Shown here in pieces: positions 1 to 5,026 of a stretch of DNA of 25,157 nt; position 1 is the first letter of the stretch, and every line of letters starts with the position of its first letter. The notes under the pieces are model-generated. The model made no database searches, was not told the DNA's origin, and saw only the letters and a list, made by a program, of their open reading frames with translations. The position numbers were made by a program, and so were the translations under genes. Source of the stretch: a virus; the IMG/VR virus record IMGVR_UViG_3300010354_000587, positions 1-25,157 of that record. One strand, written 5' to 3'.

Positions 1-35
1 CCAGTAAAACCACGGACAGATCTAACAGCATTCAT
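1..35 (-). CDS. Partial small gene, 5' end only
   Basis: Only the first 11 codons are in the window (MNAVRSVRGFT), reading leftward off the edge. The ATG at 33-35 is preceded by AAGGTGG at a normal distance and by a two-box promoter at 97-123. A GAGC-GAAA-GCTC hairpin with a GNRA loop lies just upstream of the ribosome binding site. Too little is present to assign a function. Confidence 0.6.
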   Translation of the reverse strand, partial: MNAVRSVRGFT

Positions 36-96
36 AAGAACCACCTTTCTGAGCTTTCGCTCTACCAGTTAAAAAAAACAACAGCTTACATATTTA

Positions 97-123
97 TATT
101 CGTATAGACACACTTTTTATTTA
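97..123 (-). promoter_or_regulatory. Two-box phage promoter P1
   Basis: TAAATA-N15-CGAATA on the minus strand, followed by TATAAATATG. It lies between the stop of the 115-codon gene and the partial gene at the window edge. Confidence 0.75.
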
Positions 124-124
124 A

Positions 125-472
125 TTAATTATCTCCATAATTATCGCCCCATGTTACATAACCATCATCCTTAAGCATCTTGAATACTTCAGCGTAATGA
201 TAGTTGTGCCAATTAAAGCCCATATCTCCACAAGCTTCGATATATTCTTGATAAAATTCAGTCATGTCTATATGATCATAAACTGAATCGTAGATAGTAC
301 CCTTCAGAGACTCATTATCTTCATCAATTTTACGAAGTTTCTCTAAGCCATACTTTCTTTCAAGTCTCTGCCCAAAGTGGACAGCAAGGGCTTCTAAATC
401 GCCTTCTTGGCATGGTTCATAAGGCGTTGTCCTAACTTCTGGTAGACTACCTAGCTTATCTGGACTTTTCAT
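125..472 (-). CDS. Hypothetical acidic phage protein, 115 aa
   Basis: Unrecognised. A longer reading begins at 496, but AAGGAG sits inside that extension five bases before the ATG at 472, so 472 is the better start. The protein then begins MKSPDKLGSL and is 115 residues long. It is rich in Asp, Glu, Tyr and Trp, with no signal peptide or membrane segment. Its first 17 bases overlap the end of the 88-codon gene upstream, so the two are probably translationally coupled and co-transcribed from P2. The C-terminal part (residues about 85-115, FNWHNYHYAEVFKMLKDDGY) looks like a small folded helix-turn unit, but no family is identified. Confidence 0.8.
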   Translation of the reverse strand: MKSPDKLGSLPEVRTTPYEPCQEGDLEALAVHFGQRLERKYGLEKLRKIDEDNESLKGTIYDSVYDHIDMTEFYQEYIEACGDMGFNWHNYHYAEVFKMLKDDGYVTWGDNYGDN

Positions 473-722
473 TTTTCTCTCCTTGAATTGGTTCACCGTT
501 CACAATATTGGCCAAACCCATTATTTCTGGCCTATCTTTCACATTATCATACCTGTTTTCAAATTCTTCATCTAAATCCCTAAGTTGTTCATAAGGTACA
601 TAACCATCACCCCTTAGAACCCTACAAACAAATTCGTAATCACCGTTTTTAACTCCGCTCAGAATATCAATGATATCCTCTGCCATCAAGATGCTAACCT
701 TTTCTTCTCTACTAAACTTCAT
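456..722 (-). CDS. Hypothetical protein, 88 aa
   Basis: Unrecognised small soluble protein. The ATG at 722 has AAGGAG eight bases upstream, directly after promoter P2. The N-terminal half (MKFSREEKVSILMAEDIIDI) is predicted helical and the C-terminal tail is charged. The phrase VLRGDGYVPYEQL resembles MLKDDGYVTW in the next gene down, which hints that the two neighbours may be distantly related, but this is only a short similarity. First gene of a two-gene operon. Confidence 0.8.
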   Translation of the reverse strand: MKFSREEKVSILMAEDIIDILSGVKNGDYEFVCRVLRGDGYVPYEQLRDLDEEFENRYDNVKDRPEIMGLANIVNGEPIQGEKNEKSR

Positions 723-745
723 ATGTCACTCTCCTTGTATATACT

Positions 746-772
746 TATTCGTTTCACACACCAAAAGATTTA
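746..772 (-). promoter_or_regulatory. Two-box phage promoter P2
   Basis: Upstream box TAAATC (the only copy departing from TAAATA), N15, then CGAATA and AGTATATA, then AAGGAG of the 88-codon gene. Confidence 0.7.
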
Positions 773-773
773 C

Positions 774-1034
774 TTAATTTGTAAAAATAAATAAGGCATT
801 ATCACCCATCCAACTACCGATCATATCCCCTTCCCATTTGAGTTCTTTTGCGAAAACCCTAGCTGCATTAGCAAAATTTTCTTGGTACTCTAGCTCGTAA
901 TCCCAAGGGATTATCTTCGATGGATTTCTTACAGTACCATTGCCTAATCTGGCTTTAAGGCGTTTGCCTTTAGTATCTGTAATAGGTAGAACCTTCACAA
1001 AAATAGTCGCACCGCCCACAAATTTTATTCTCAT
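774..1034 (-). CDS. Hypothetical protein, 86 aa
   Basis: Unrecognised. An ATG at 1076 would make a 100-residue product, but its first 14 codons are read out of the promoter P3 sequence. The ATG at 1034 has AAGGAG eight bases upstream and is the start given here. The protein starts MRIKFVGGATIFVKVLPI, a probable beta strand pair, followed by a basic loop (KGKRLKARLGNG) and an amphipathic segment. Small and soluble, with no cysteine. Single-gene unit between P3 and P2. Confidence 0.8.
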   Translation of the reverse strand: MRIKFVGGATIFVKVLPITDTKGKRLKARLGNGTVRNPSKIIPWDYELEYQENFANAARVFAKELKWEGDMIGSWMGDNALFIFTN

Positions 1035-1057
1035 GTCACAAACTCCTTGTATATATC

Positions 1058-1084
1058 TATTCGTTCCACACACCATTTTATTTA
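1058..1084 (-). promoter_or_regulatory. Two-box phage promoter P3
   Basis: TAAATA-N15-CGAATA. The TAA of the upstream box is also the stop codon of the 45-codon gene at 1082-1219, showing how tightly promoters are fitted to gene ends. Confidence 0.75.
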
Positions 1085-1219
1085 CTTAAATCCAAACTTT
1101 TCTTTTAACTTTTTATAGAGTAAGTCATACTCTTCTTGCCCCATATCACTTTTCATAAACTTCTTGTCTAATCTATCTACTTCTCTCTCAAATTGTATTT
1201 CCTTATCTTGTTCGCTCAT
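1082..1219 (-). CDS. Hypothetical charged mini-protein, 45 aa
   Basis: A small gene with ATG at 1219, AAAGGG upstream and TAA at 1082-1084. It begins MSEQDKEIQFEREVDRLDKK and ends KKLKEKFGFK. It is almost entirely charged and probably one or two helices. Driven by P4, whose promoter is the end of module A. Unrecognised. Support is the ribosome binding site, the close fit between P4 and P3, and protein-like composition. Confidence 0.72.
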   Translation of the reverse strand: MSEQDKEIQFEREVDRLDKKFMKSDMGQEEYDLLYKKLKEKFGFK

Positions 1220-1259
1220 CTTATTCCCTTTCTTAGTATTTGTTTTCCTTACATAGTTA

Positions 1260-1286
1260 TATTCGTTTGAACACGATTTTTATTTA
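1260..1286 (-). promoter_or_regulatory. Two-box phage promoter P4
   Basis: CTAAATAAAAA, spacer, CGAATATAACTATG. It drives the 45-codon gene. An AT-rich block with AAAAATATTTTTATA lies immediately upstream, also seen before P8 and P12. Confidence 0.75.
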
Positions 1287-1441
1287 GTAAAATATAAAAA
1301 TATTTTTAGTATTACCAAGTATTACAAAAAAGCTATGTGCGTTCCGCATCCCCGATCCCTTACCCGATTTCAGCAAGGCGGGTTGTTTTATATCGGCCCT
1401 CCCGATTATTCAAGTTTTATTTTTCACCTCCTATGTATATA
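1287..1441 (-). ncRNA. Gene-less folded RNA unit of module A
   Basis: The segment downstream of P5 and upstream of P4 has no convincing open frame. On the minus strand it starts with AGGAGGTGA (1425-1432 plus flank) but no ATG follows. Then comes the hairpin ATCGG-GAGGG-CCGAT (1392-1406), then the core AACCCGCC...GGGGATGCGGAACG (1340-1384), which recurs in module C, and then a TTTTTT run near 1325-1330. The same order of motifs near the equivalent promoters in B and C suggests a small RNA rather than a leader. Alternatives: a 5' leader for the next gene, or a very short peptide (TTG start, 16 codons). Confidence 0.5.
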
Positions 1442-1468
1442 TATTCGTTTGAGAGCATAAATTATTTA
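1442..1468 (-). promoter_or_regulatory. Two-box phage promoter P5 (ATT subtype)
   Basis: TAAATAATT, N15 overall, CGAATATATATACATAGGAGG. One of four copies with ATT rather than AAA after the upstream box; all four sit directly after the GGATA hairpin. Confidence 0.75.
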
Positions 1469-1498
1469 GTAAAATTTTAAATTTTTTTTGAATAAGAT

Positions 1499-1520
1499 AA
1501 TTGGATAAAGATATCCAATT
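1499..1520 (-). terminator. GGATA/TATCC hairpin of module A
   Basis: Nine-base-pair stem (AATTGGATA/TATCCAATT) with a four-base loop. On the minus strand it is followed by ATCTTATT, which resembles an intrinsic terminator for transcripts arriving from the right. Conserved in modules B, C and D. On the plus strand it could equally start a folded RNA. Confidence 0.45.
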
Positions 1521-1530
1521 TAATTTTGAT

Positions 1531-1613
1531 GGTATGGGAAAGACGCTTGCTGTACAGGCATATCATCAGGAAACTCGCATGGTCTAGATAAGACCAAGCG
1601 ATTTTGTTTTTTT
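1531..1613. ncRNA. Folded body of module A
   Basis: CGCTTG (1544-1549) pairs with CAAGCG (1595-1600) and encloses a GGTCT-AGATA-AGACC hairpin (1581-1595). On the plus strand a T-run follows directly (1602-1613), as in an intrinsic terminator. Module B shares CGCTTGCT, AGGCATA, TCAGGAA and the closing CCAAGC, with compensated changes in the hairpin. The coding strand of the RNA is unresolved. No known RNA family is recognised. Confidence 0.45.
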
Positions 1614-1619
1614 AAAAAG

Positions 1620-1656
1620 ATTTTACTTGACAGATTTTTAGTCCGTCAAGTATAAT
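1620..1656. promoter_or_regulatory. Palindromic sigma70-type promoter pair
   Basis: On the plus strand TTGACA (1627-1632), an 18-base spacer and TATAAT (1651-1656). On the minus strand the same palindrome gives TTGACG, 18 bases and TAAAAT (1625-1620). The inverted repeat ACTTGAC/GTCAAGT (1625-1631, 1645-1651) makes the boxes symmetric. Followed on the minus strand by TCTTTTT, the hairpin could instead be a terminator for the 63-codon gene. Confidence 0.5.
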
Positions 1657-1766
1657 GTTTAGCAGGAGAAGATTAGCCTATCTAAAAACCTATTCTATCT
1701 CCGAACAAGCTAAAAACTATCTCCATCTGCAAGATTTCTGTACTTGAGCAGAGAAAATTAAATAAA
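1657..1766. other. Gene-less stretch after palindromic promoter
   Basis: No open frame with a credible start. On the plus strand it would be the 5' part of a transcript from TATAAT at 1651. It can fold (GGAGA...TCTCC; CTGCAAG...CTTGAGCAG). It may be an antisense or small RNA, or just the 3' untranslated end of the leftward gene at 1767-1958. Confidence 0.3.
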
Positions 1767-1958
1767 CTATACATTGTCAGCTTCCTCCAAAGTAAAATAC
1801 TCTTGTTCATTTTTAAGACTCACATTAAGTCTTTGGAATTTAAACCATACATTTTTAATATCTTCTTCTGTTGCCTTAGTATGCGTTTTATGTACCGATA
1901 AGACTACCAAGGCAGTAGAAATAATATCTAATTCATTTTTATTCAATTCTATATTCAT
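1767..1958 (-). CDS. Hypothetical protein, 63 aa
   Basis: Unrecognised. The ATG at 1958 has AGAGG nine bases upstream, and the start lies two bases after the stop of the 51-codon gene, so the two form an operon from P6. It begins MNIELNKNELDIISTALVVL and is predicted to be two or three helices with an acidic end (YFTLEEADNV). The pattern 'ELDIISTALVVLSVHKTHTKATEEDIKNVWFKFQRL' resembles small phage helical proteins of unknown role. Confidence 0.75.
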   Translation of the reverse strand: MNIELNKNELDIISTALVVLSVHKTHTKATEEDIKNVWFKFQRLNVSLKNEQEYFTLEEADNV

Positions 1959-1960
1959 GA

Positions 1961-2116
1961 TTAAACCTCTAATTCTTTTTTCAAAGATAGTTTTTGTCCT
2001 TGTCTACCACCCTTGGGAGACTTCTTTTTGGTTTTGAAAACAACCATACCCCTTGGTGTTTCACCCCTACGCTCAAAAGGCATATTTACCAGCGTGAATC
2101 TAATTGTCCTACTCAT
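1961..2116 (-). CDS. Hypothetical basic protein, 51 aa
   Basis: ATG at 2116 with AAGGAG eight bases upstream; TAA at 1961-1963. The product starts MSRTIRFTLVNMPFERRGET and is strongly basic in its second half (FKTKKKSPKGGRQGQKLSLKK), which would suit nucleic-acid binding, though that is inference. First gene after P6 and directly upstream of the 63-codon gene. No family is recognised. Confidence 0.75.
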   Translation of the reverse strand: MSRTIRFTLVNMPFERRGETPRGMVVFKTKKKSPKGGRQGQKLSLKKELEV

Positions 2117-2156
2117 CTTACTACTCCTTGTTAAAGAAATTAACCTTACATATACA

Positions 2157-2183
2157 TATTCGTTTCAAGTTAGATTTTATTTA
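2157..2183 (-). promoter_or_regulatory. Two-box phage promoter P6
   Basis: CCTAAATAAAA, spacer, CGAATATGTATATG. Drives the 51- and 63-codon genes. Confidence 0.75.
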
Positions 2184-2209
2184 GGAAAAATCTAGAAAAA
2201 CCTATTTTA

Positions 2210-2554
2210 TTAATCACGATCATATCTACTTGGTTTATACATAGCATTGCCATTCTCATGAATGAAATCATCAATGCTTAACGCCTCTTCATTGTCTACT
2301 TCTCTCTGCTCCAACATCTGGTGCAGGGCTTGACAACCGTCTAAGATTCTGCAATGCAGATACTCAGGATACTTACCATCTACCGTTTGTATCCAACCAT
2401 GATCAAATTCTTCCTCAAAGCTATTGACTACAAAGGTATTTGACCTTGGGTTATAGTCAACGCCTATTAGATAGGCATGGCCATTGTTTAAGACTTCTGG
2501 CATGTGTTTCATAAACTCGGCATATTCGTTACATTCTAAAATCAAATCGCTCAT
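2210..2554 (-). CDS. Hypothetical protein, 114 aa
   Basis: Unrecognised soluble acidic protein. The ATG at 2554 has GAAGGGAA upstream. It starts MSDLILECNEYAEFMKHMPE, with a likely alpha/beta fold in the first 80 residues (NGHAYLIGVDYNPRSNTFVV, then HGWIQTVDGKYPEYLHCRI), a central helix with two Cys, and a disordered acidic tail. It follows the 46-codon acidic gene with 24 bases between, so both are probably read from P7. No catalytic motif is seen. Confidence 0.8.
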   Translation of the reverse strand: MSDLILECNEYAEFMKHMPEVLNNGHAYLIGVDYNPRSNTFVVNSFEEEFDHGWIQTVDGKYPEYLHCRILDGCQALHQMLEQREVDNEEALSIDDFIHENGNAMYKPSRYDRD

Positions 2555-2578
2555 ATCTAATTCCCTTCAAGTTATAGG

Positions 2579-2719
2579 TTACTCATCCTCTCCACACATA
2601 TCATCTGGCCAATCATAGTCTTGCTCAGTATCGTCTTCGATGTATTCTCTCTCATCGTAGTTGCCATCAAGACCATCCTCAAAAGATTCAAATTCCCACT
2701 CATCGTTAGTCCAGTCCAT
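2579..2719 (-). CDS. Very acidic mini-protein, 46 aa
   Basis: ATG at 2719 with AAGGAG seven bases upstream; TAA at 2579-2581. The sequence (MDWTNDEWEFESFEDGLDGN...) is about 40 percent Asp and Glu with three Trp. Such small acidic phage proteins sometimes act as DNA mimics or host-protein inhibitors, but nothing here proves that. Its leader (AAGGAGATGGAAAATGGA) is nearly identical to that of the gene at 2774-2992, suggesting a copied promoter-leader segment. Confidence 0.7.
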   Translation of the reverse strand: MDWTNDEWEFESFEDGLDGNYDEREYIEDDTEQDYDWPDDMCGEDE

Positions 2720-2749
2720 TTTCCATCTCCTTGGTTATTGTTACTTACT

Positions 2750-2776
2750 TATTCGTACAACTATGATTTTTATTTA
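2750..2776 (-). promoter_or_regulatory. Two-box phage promoter P7
   Basis: CTAAATAAAAA, spacer, CGAATAAGTAAG. The TAA of the box is the stop codon of the 72-codon gene. Drives the 46- and 114-codon genes. Confidence 0.75.
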
Positions 2777-2992
2777 GCTAACTTTTCGAGCAAATAAACT
2801 TTTCTCATCTCCGTTATTCGCCCAATCAGTTAAAACCCCTAAAGCCCCAATCGAATCTAAGGCACTTCGAAGATGACCAAAATAAATCTTAGCATCCTCA
2901 GTTCTTTGCCAATCCTCTGCTAGATAAGTATCAGCAAGATTAGCTTGCTTAACCAATGCCATCAAAGTATTTACTGTTGTTTCATAATCCAT
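2774..2992 (-). CDS. Hypothetical protein, 72 aa
   Basis: Unrecognised. ATG at 2992 with AAAGGAG and a seven-base gap. It begins MDYETTVNTLMALVKQANLA and appears fully helical (DTYLAEDWQRTEDAKIYFGH, then LRSALDSIGALGVLTDWA). It is the first gene after module B, read from P8. Its leader duplicates that of the 46-codon gene. Confidence 0.78.
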   Translation of the reverse strand: MDYETTVNTLMALVKQANLADTYLAEDWQRTEDAKIYFGHLRSALDSIGALGVLTDWANNGDEKSLFARKVS

Positions 2993-3040
2993 TTTTCCAT
3001 CTCCTTTGTTTTAGTTATCGTTACTGCTTCCGTACTATTC

Positions 3041-3067
3041 TATTCGTATAAGTAGGCTTTTTATTTA
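3041..3067 (-). promoter_or_regulatory. Two-box phage promoter P8
   Basis: TTAAATAAAAA, spacer, CGAATAGAATAG. Preceded by the AT-rich block AAAATATTTTTATATTCTA shared with modules A and C. Drives the 72-codon gene. Confidence 0.75.
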
Positions 3068-3232
3068 ATAGAATATAAAAATATTTTAGTAAAATTTTAT
3101 TATACCAAATTAAATCAGTCCAGGCTCCCCCCATCCCACCTGAGTATTCCCCCAGATGGCAAGCTTATTTTTTATCGGCCCTTCCCGATTTTTCCAGATT
3201 TTTTAAGTATCCACCTCCTTTCTATATAGTTA
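3068..3232 (-). ncRNA. Gene-less folded RNA unit of module B
   Basis: Starts after P9 with AAAGGAGGTG (3212-3219 plus flank), again without a usable start codon. The hairpin ATCGG-GAAGGG-CCGAT follows (3174-3189); relative to module A the loop has one added base while the stem is intact, which would shift any reading frame. The downstream part (CCATCTG...CAGGTGG, CAGG...CCTG) folds but differs in sequence from A and C. No protein-coding frame is convincing. Confidence 0.48.
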
Positions 3233-3259
3233 TATTCGTTTGAGGTAGCAAATTATTTA
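3233..3259 (-). promoter_or_regulatory. Two-box phage promoter P9 (ATT subtype)
   Basis: CTAAATAATT, spacer, CGAATATAACTATATAG, then AAAGGAGG. Sits directly after the GGATA hairpin of module B. Confidence 0.75.
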
Positions 3260-3291
3260 GCAAAAAAAATAAATTTTTTTAAAAAAGATAA

Positions 3292-3309
3292 TTGGATAAA
3301 GATATCCTA
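3292..3309 (-). terminator. GGATA/TATCC hairpin of module B
   Basis: TTGGATA/TATCCTA with loop AAGA (plus strand). On the minus strand it is followed by ATTATCTTTTTT, consistent with a terminator for transcripts from P10. Confidence 0.45.
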
Positions 3310-3326
3310 TTTTCGAAGCTTGTTAT

Positions 3327-3403
3327 ATTAGGTAATACCGCTTGCTAGTCAGGCATACTCTCAGGAACCTCGGTGGTGTCCATAGGACACACCAAGCTTT
3401 TTT
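3327..3403. ncRNA. Folded body of module B
   Basis: Contains ATTAGGTAATACCG (shared with module D), CGCTTGCT, CAGGCATA, TCAGGAA (shared with A) and the hairpin GTGTCC-ATA-GGACAC (3377-3391). GCTTG and CAAGC close the fold, and a T-run follows on the plus strand. Hairpin bases differ from A but still pair. Confidence 0.45.
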
Positions 3404-3509
3404 AAAACTACTTTTTTCGATTTTAGGTATCTCACCTAGGTTTGCCCCTAAAAGTAGTAAACATTACCATTCATTTTAATCTAGATCATACTTCCCCCTT
3501 ATATACTTA
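3404..3509 (-). other. Gene-less stretch downstream of P10
   Basis: Contains the long imperfect inverted repeat CTACTTTT/AAAAGTAG (about 3407-3462) with inner pairings AGGT/ACCT and TTTTAGG/CCTAAAA, so the RNA should fold. The only translated element suggested is ATG-ATC-TAG at 3481-3489 after AAGGGGG. No normal gene is seen. Confidence 0.4.
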
Positions 3510-3536
3510 TATTCGTTCGACCTATATATTTATTTA
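3510..3536 (-). promoter_or_regulatory. Two-box phage promoter P10
   Basis: CTAAATAAATA, spacer, CGAATATAAGTATATAAGGGGG. The unit it starts has no normal gene, only a folded segment and the body of module B. Confidence 0.72.
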
Positions 3537-3537
3537 G

Positions 3538-3723
3538 TTATTTTTGATCAATTGCTAACCATATTTCATTTTTATGATAAGTATTAAGGCATTGCCTAAG
3601 TGTATCTATATTTGGCATATCGGCAAGATTATCAATCACATTACTATTTCTTACCGAAAAGAAATAATACAACAATACTTTTTCCCCATTAATCTCAATA
3701 GTTTTTCCCCTTGCAAATCTCAT
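3538..3723 (-). CDS. Hypothetical protein, 61 aa
   Basis: Unrecognised. ATG at 3723 with AAGGGG upstream, 14 bases after the stop of the Gp88-like gene, so it is the second gene of the P11 operon. The product (MRFARGKTIEINGEKVLLYY...) looks like a small beta sheet followed by a helix (NIDTLRQCLNTYHKNEIWLA). The operon position suggests, without proof, a partner role to the Gp88-like protein. Confidence 0.75.
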   Translation of the reverse strand: MRFARGKTIEINGEKVLLYYFFSVRNSNVIDNLADMPNIDTLRQCLNTYHKNEIWLAIDQK

Positions 3724-3737
3724 GATTTTTCCCCTTA

Positions 3738-4427
3738 TTAATGATATATGTAAGCTACATTGTTAACATTTTTATCCCAACATTTACGGCATTCATTGCA
3801 ATTAACCTTGCTTGCACCATTAAAAGCTTCCAAGCTTGCTGGACAAATATTTTCGTGCCTATCATCAGCATTTACTGGTGTTGATACTACTGTTGAAGTA
3901 GGTAATCCTAGTGCTTTACTTGGCAATTGATCAACCTTGAACATACTTGGACGAACACAAAGATTATCGGCAAATTCTCCATATATAGCTTGAAATTCCA
4001 TAATCATGCCCAATTCTTTGGTTGGAAGCCAAAATTTAACTTCTGGCAATGATTTTGCAATTTCATTTATTGCGACTAAGTGTTCAAGAGATTGAATATC
4101 TCCGCTAGTATGCCAGCGAAAATATCCTTTGCCTACCTTATCACGCAAAGATTTATACTTTGCTCTTAGTTGTACTGTAAAATTTTCTTGCCATACTTTT
4201 AAATCTTCCAATTGTGAAAACCTTGCAGTATTCGCATTTTTTACATTGCCAAAGATATACCTACCATTCAAGGCATAGCAACCATGGCAAACAGTACCTT
4301 CAATCTTTGCAAGCTTAGATCCAGTCTTACAATTCCACGCTGGAGTATCCCAACTAAGCCATGGCATTTTTTCCGTTTGAGAAAATTTAATTTCAATATT
4401 TTCTACAGTATTCAATTCAATTCTCAT
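3738..4427 (-). CDS. Gp88-family phage protein, cysteine-rich
   Basis: At 229 residues this is the largest leftward gene. It has the hallmarks of the phage Gp88 domain: NCKTGSKLA near residue 32, a CHGCYALNGRY motif at 47-57, an FRWHTSGDIQSLEH block at 103-116, and FWLPTKE at 132-138. Cysteines at 33, 47, 50, 157, 195, 210, 213 and 216, with a CNECRKC cluster at the C-terminus, suggest metal or iron-sulfur binding; this is inference from spacing. The family is widespread in phages and its biochemical role is not established to my knowledge. ATG at 4427 has AAGGAAT upstream and P11 follows. The C-terminal cysteines are compact here, so truncation is unlikely. Confidence 0.82.
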   Translation of the reverse strand: MRIELNTVENIEIKFSQTEKMPWLSWDTPAWNCKTGSKLAKIEGTVCHGCYALNGRYIFGNVKNANTARFSQLEDLKVWQENFTVQLRAKYKSLRDKVGKGYFRWHTSGDIQSLEHLVAINEIAKSLPEVKFWLPTKELGMIMEFQAIYGEFADNLCVRPSMFKVDQLPSKALGLPTSTVVSTPVNADDRHENICPASLEAFNGASKVNCNECRKCWDKNVNNVAYIYH

Positions 4428-4463
4428 CTTATTATTCCTTATACAAAGTTATCTATATAGTTA

Positions 4464-4490
4464 TATTCGTTTGACTATCAATTTTATTTA
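4464..4490 (-). promoter_or_regulatory. Two-box phage promoter P11
   Basis: CTAAATAAAAT, spacer, CGAATATAACTATATAG. Drives the Gp88-like and 61-codon genes; its TAA ends the 35-codon gene. Confidence 0.75.
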
Positions 4491-4595
4491 GATATTCCAT
4501 TGCTCAATTTGTTTGGCAATTGTTGGGATTAAAATATCCCAATTAGGTTCAAAATCATTATCATCGATTACAATCTCAAAATTTTCATCATCCAT
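4488..4595 (-). CDS. Acidic mini-protein, 35 aa
   Basis: ATG at 4595 with AGGGAG upstream, and a stop that coincides with the first box of P11. The product starts MDDENFEIVIDDNDFEPNWD and is acidic, with two Trp. A perfect seven-base inverted repeat TTGGGAT/ATCCCAA (4523-4542) lies inside the coding sequence. First gene after module C, from P12. Unrecognised; support is the start signal and the fit between P12 and P11. Confidence 0.65.
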   Translation of the reverse strand: MDDENFEIVIDDNDFEPNWDILIPTIAKQIEQWNI

Positions 4596-4643
4596 TTTTT
4601 ACTCTCCCTTTTTACTAGTGTTAAGTTATCCCTTACATACTTA

Positions 4644-4670
4644 TATTCGTTTGACTAAGCTTTTTATTTA
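4644..4670 (-). promoter_or_regulatory. Two-box phage promoter P12
   Basis: TTAAATAAAAA, spacer, CGAATATAAGTATG, then AAGGG. Drives the 35-codon gene; preceded by the module-end AT-rich block. Confidence 0.75.
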
Positions 4671-4808
4671 ATAGAATATAAAATTATTTTAAAAATATTT
4701 TTGTTATACTAAGTTATATCCATAAAGATATAGCCGTTCCGCATCCCCTATTCCATACGCTATTGCATGGCGGGTTTTAGCATTACCCTCAAGCTTCTTA
4801 TATAGTTA
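4671..4808 (-). ncRNA. Gene-less folded RNA unit of module C
   Basis: Downstream of P13. It carries the core AACCCGCC...GGGGATGCGGAACG (4735-4776), shared with module A at 1340-1384. In both, CCGC and GCGG can pair around a variable middle. A hairpin TATATC/GATATA (about 4716-4733) follows and then the AT-rich block before P12. The strong GGAGGTG site of A and B is absent. Only tiny frames occur (for example ATG-CTA, seven codons). Confidence 0.48.
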
Positions 4809-4835
4809 TATTCGTTTTAGAGGGTGAATTATTTA
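4809..4835 (-). promoter_or_regulatory. Two-box phage promoter P13 (ATT subtype)
   Basis: CTAAATAATT, spacer, CGAATATAACTATATAAG. Directly follows the GGATA hairpin of module C; the unit it starts has no gene. Confidence 0.75.
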
Positions 4836-4866
4836 GTAAAAAAATAAATTTTTTTTAAAAAGATAA

Positions 4867-4884
4867 TTGGATAAAGATATCCGA
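4867..4884 (-). terminator. GGATA/TATCC hairpin of module C
   Basis: TTGGATA/TATCCGA with loop AAGA; one G-T pair replaces A-T relative to A and D. On the minus strand ATTATCTTTTT follows. Confidence 0.45.
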
Positions 4885-4887
4885 TTT

Positions 4888-4967
4888 TGGCGGGGTTATA
4901 ATGGGTAATACAAAGTAATACCCCGCAAGCCCACCAGTCTAGGTAAGACAGGCAGGTCTTTTTTTTT
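4888..4967. ncRNA. Folded body of module C
   Basis: GCGGGGT (4890-4896) pairs with ACCCCGC (4920-4926) around a repeated GGTAATAC/GTAATACC. It is followed by a GTCT-AGGTA-AGAC hairpin and a nine-T run on the plus strand (4959-4967). Sequence differs from bodies A and B, but the hairpin position and T-run are kept. Confidence 0.42.
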
Positions 4968-4970
4968 GTT

Positions 4971-5026
4971 GGCCTATCGGCCCGGCCCGCTCTTTTGAGC
5001 GAGCCATTGAGGGGCTTTCGCCCCCT
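4971..5026 (-). ncRNA. Double-hairpin element of module C
   Basis: On the minus strand: GGGGC-GAAA-GCCCC hairpin, CAATGGCT, CGCTC-AAAA-GAGCG hairpin, then GGGCCGATAGGCC, which can itself fold (GGCC-GATA-GGCC). Module D (6514-6572) has the same order with different stem bases. The GNRA loop favours the minus strand as the RNA strand. It starts directly at the stop codon of the 27-codon gene. Confidence 0.5.

Noticed and set aside
1537-1600. Hammerhead ribozyme suspected from CTGATGA on the minus strand of module A
   Set aside because: The required GAAA after stem II and a proper cleavage site are missing, and CTGATGA is not kept in module B.
1774-2195. Plus-strand open frames with hydrophobic products opposite leftward genes
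   Set aside because: They lack ribosome binding sites and are the complement of genes with good start signals and promoters.
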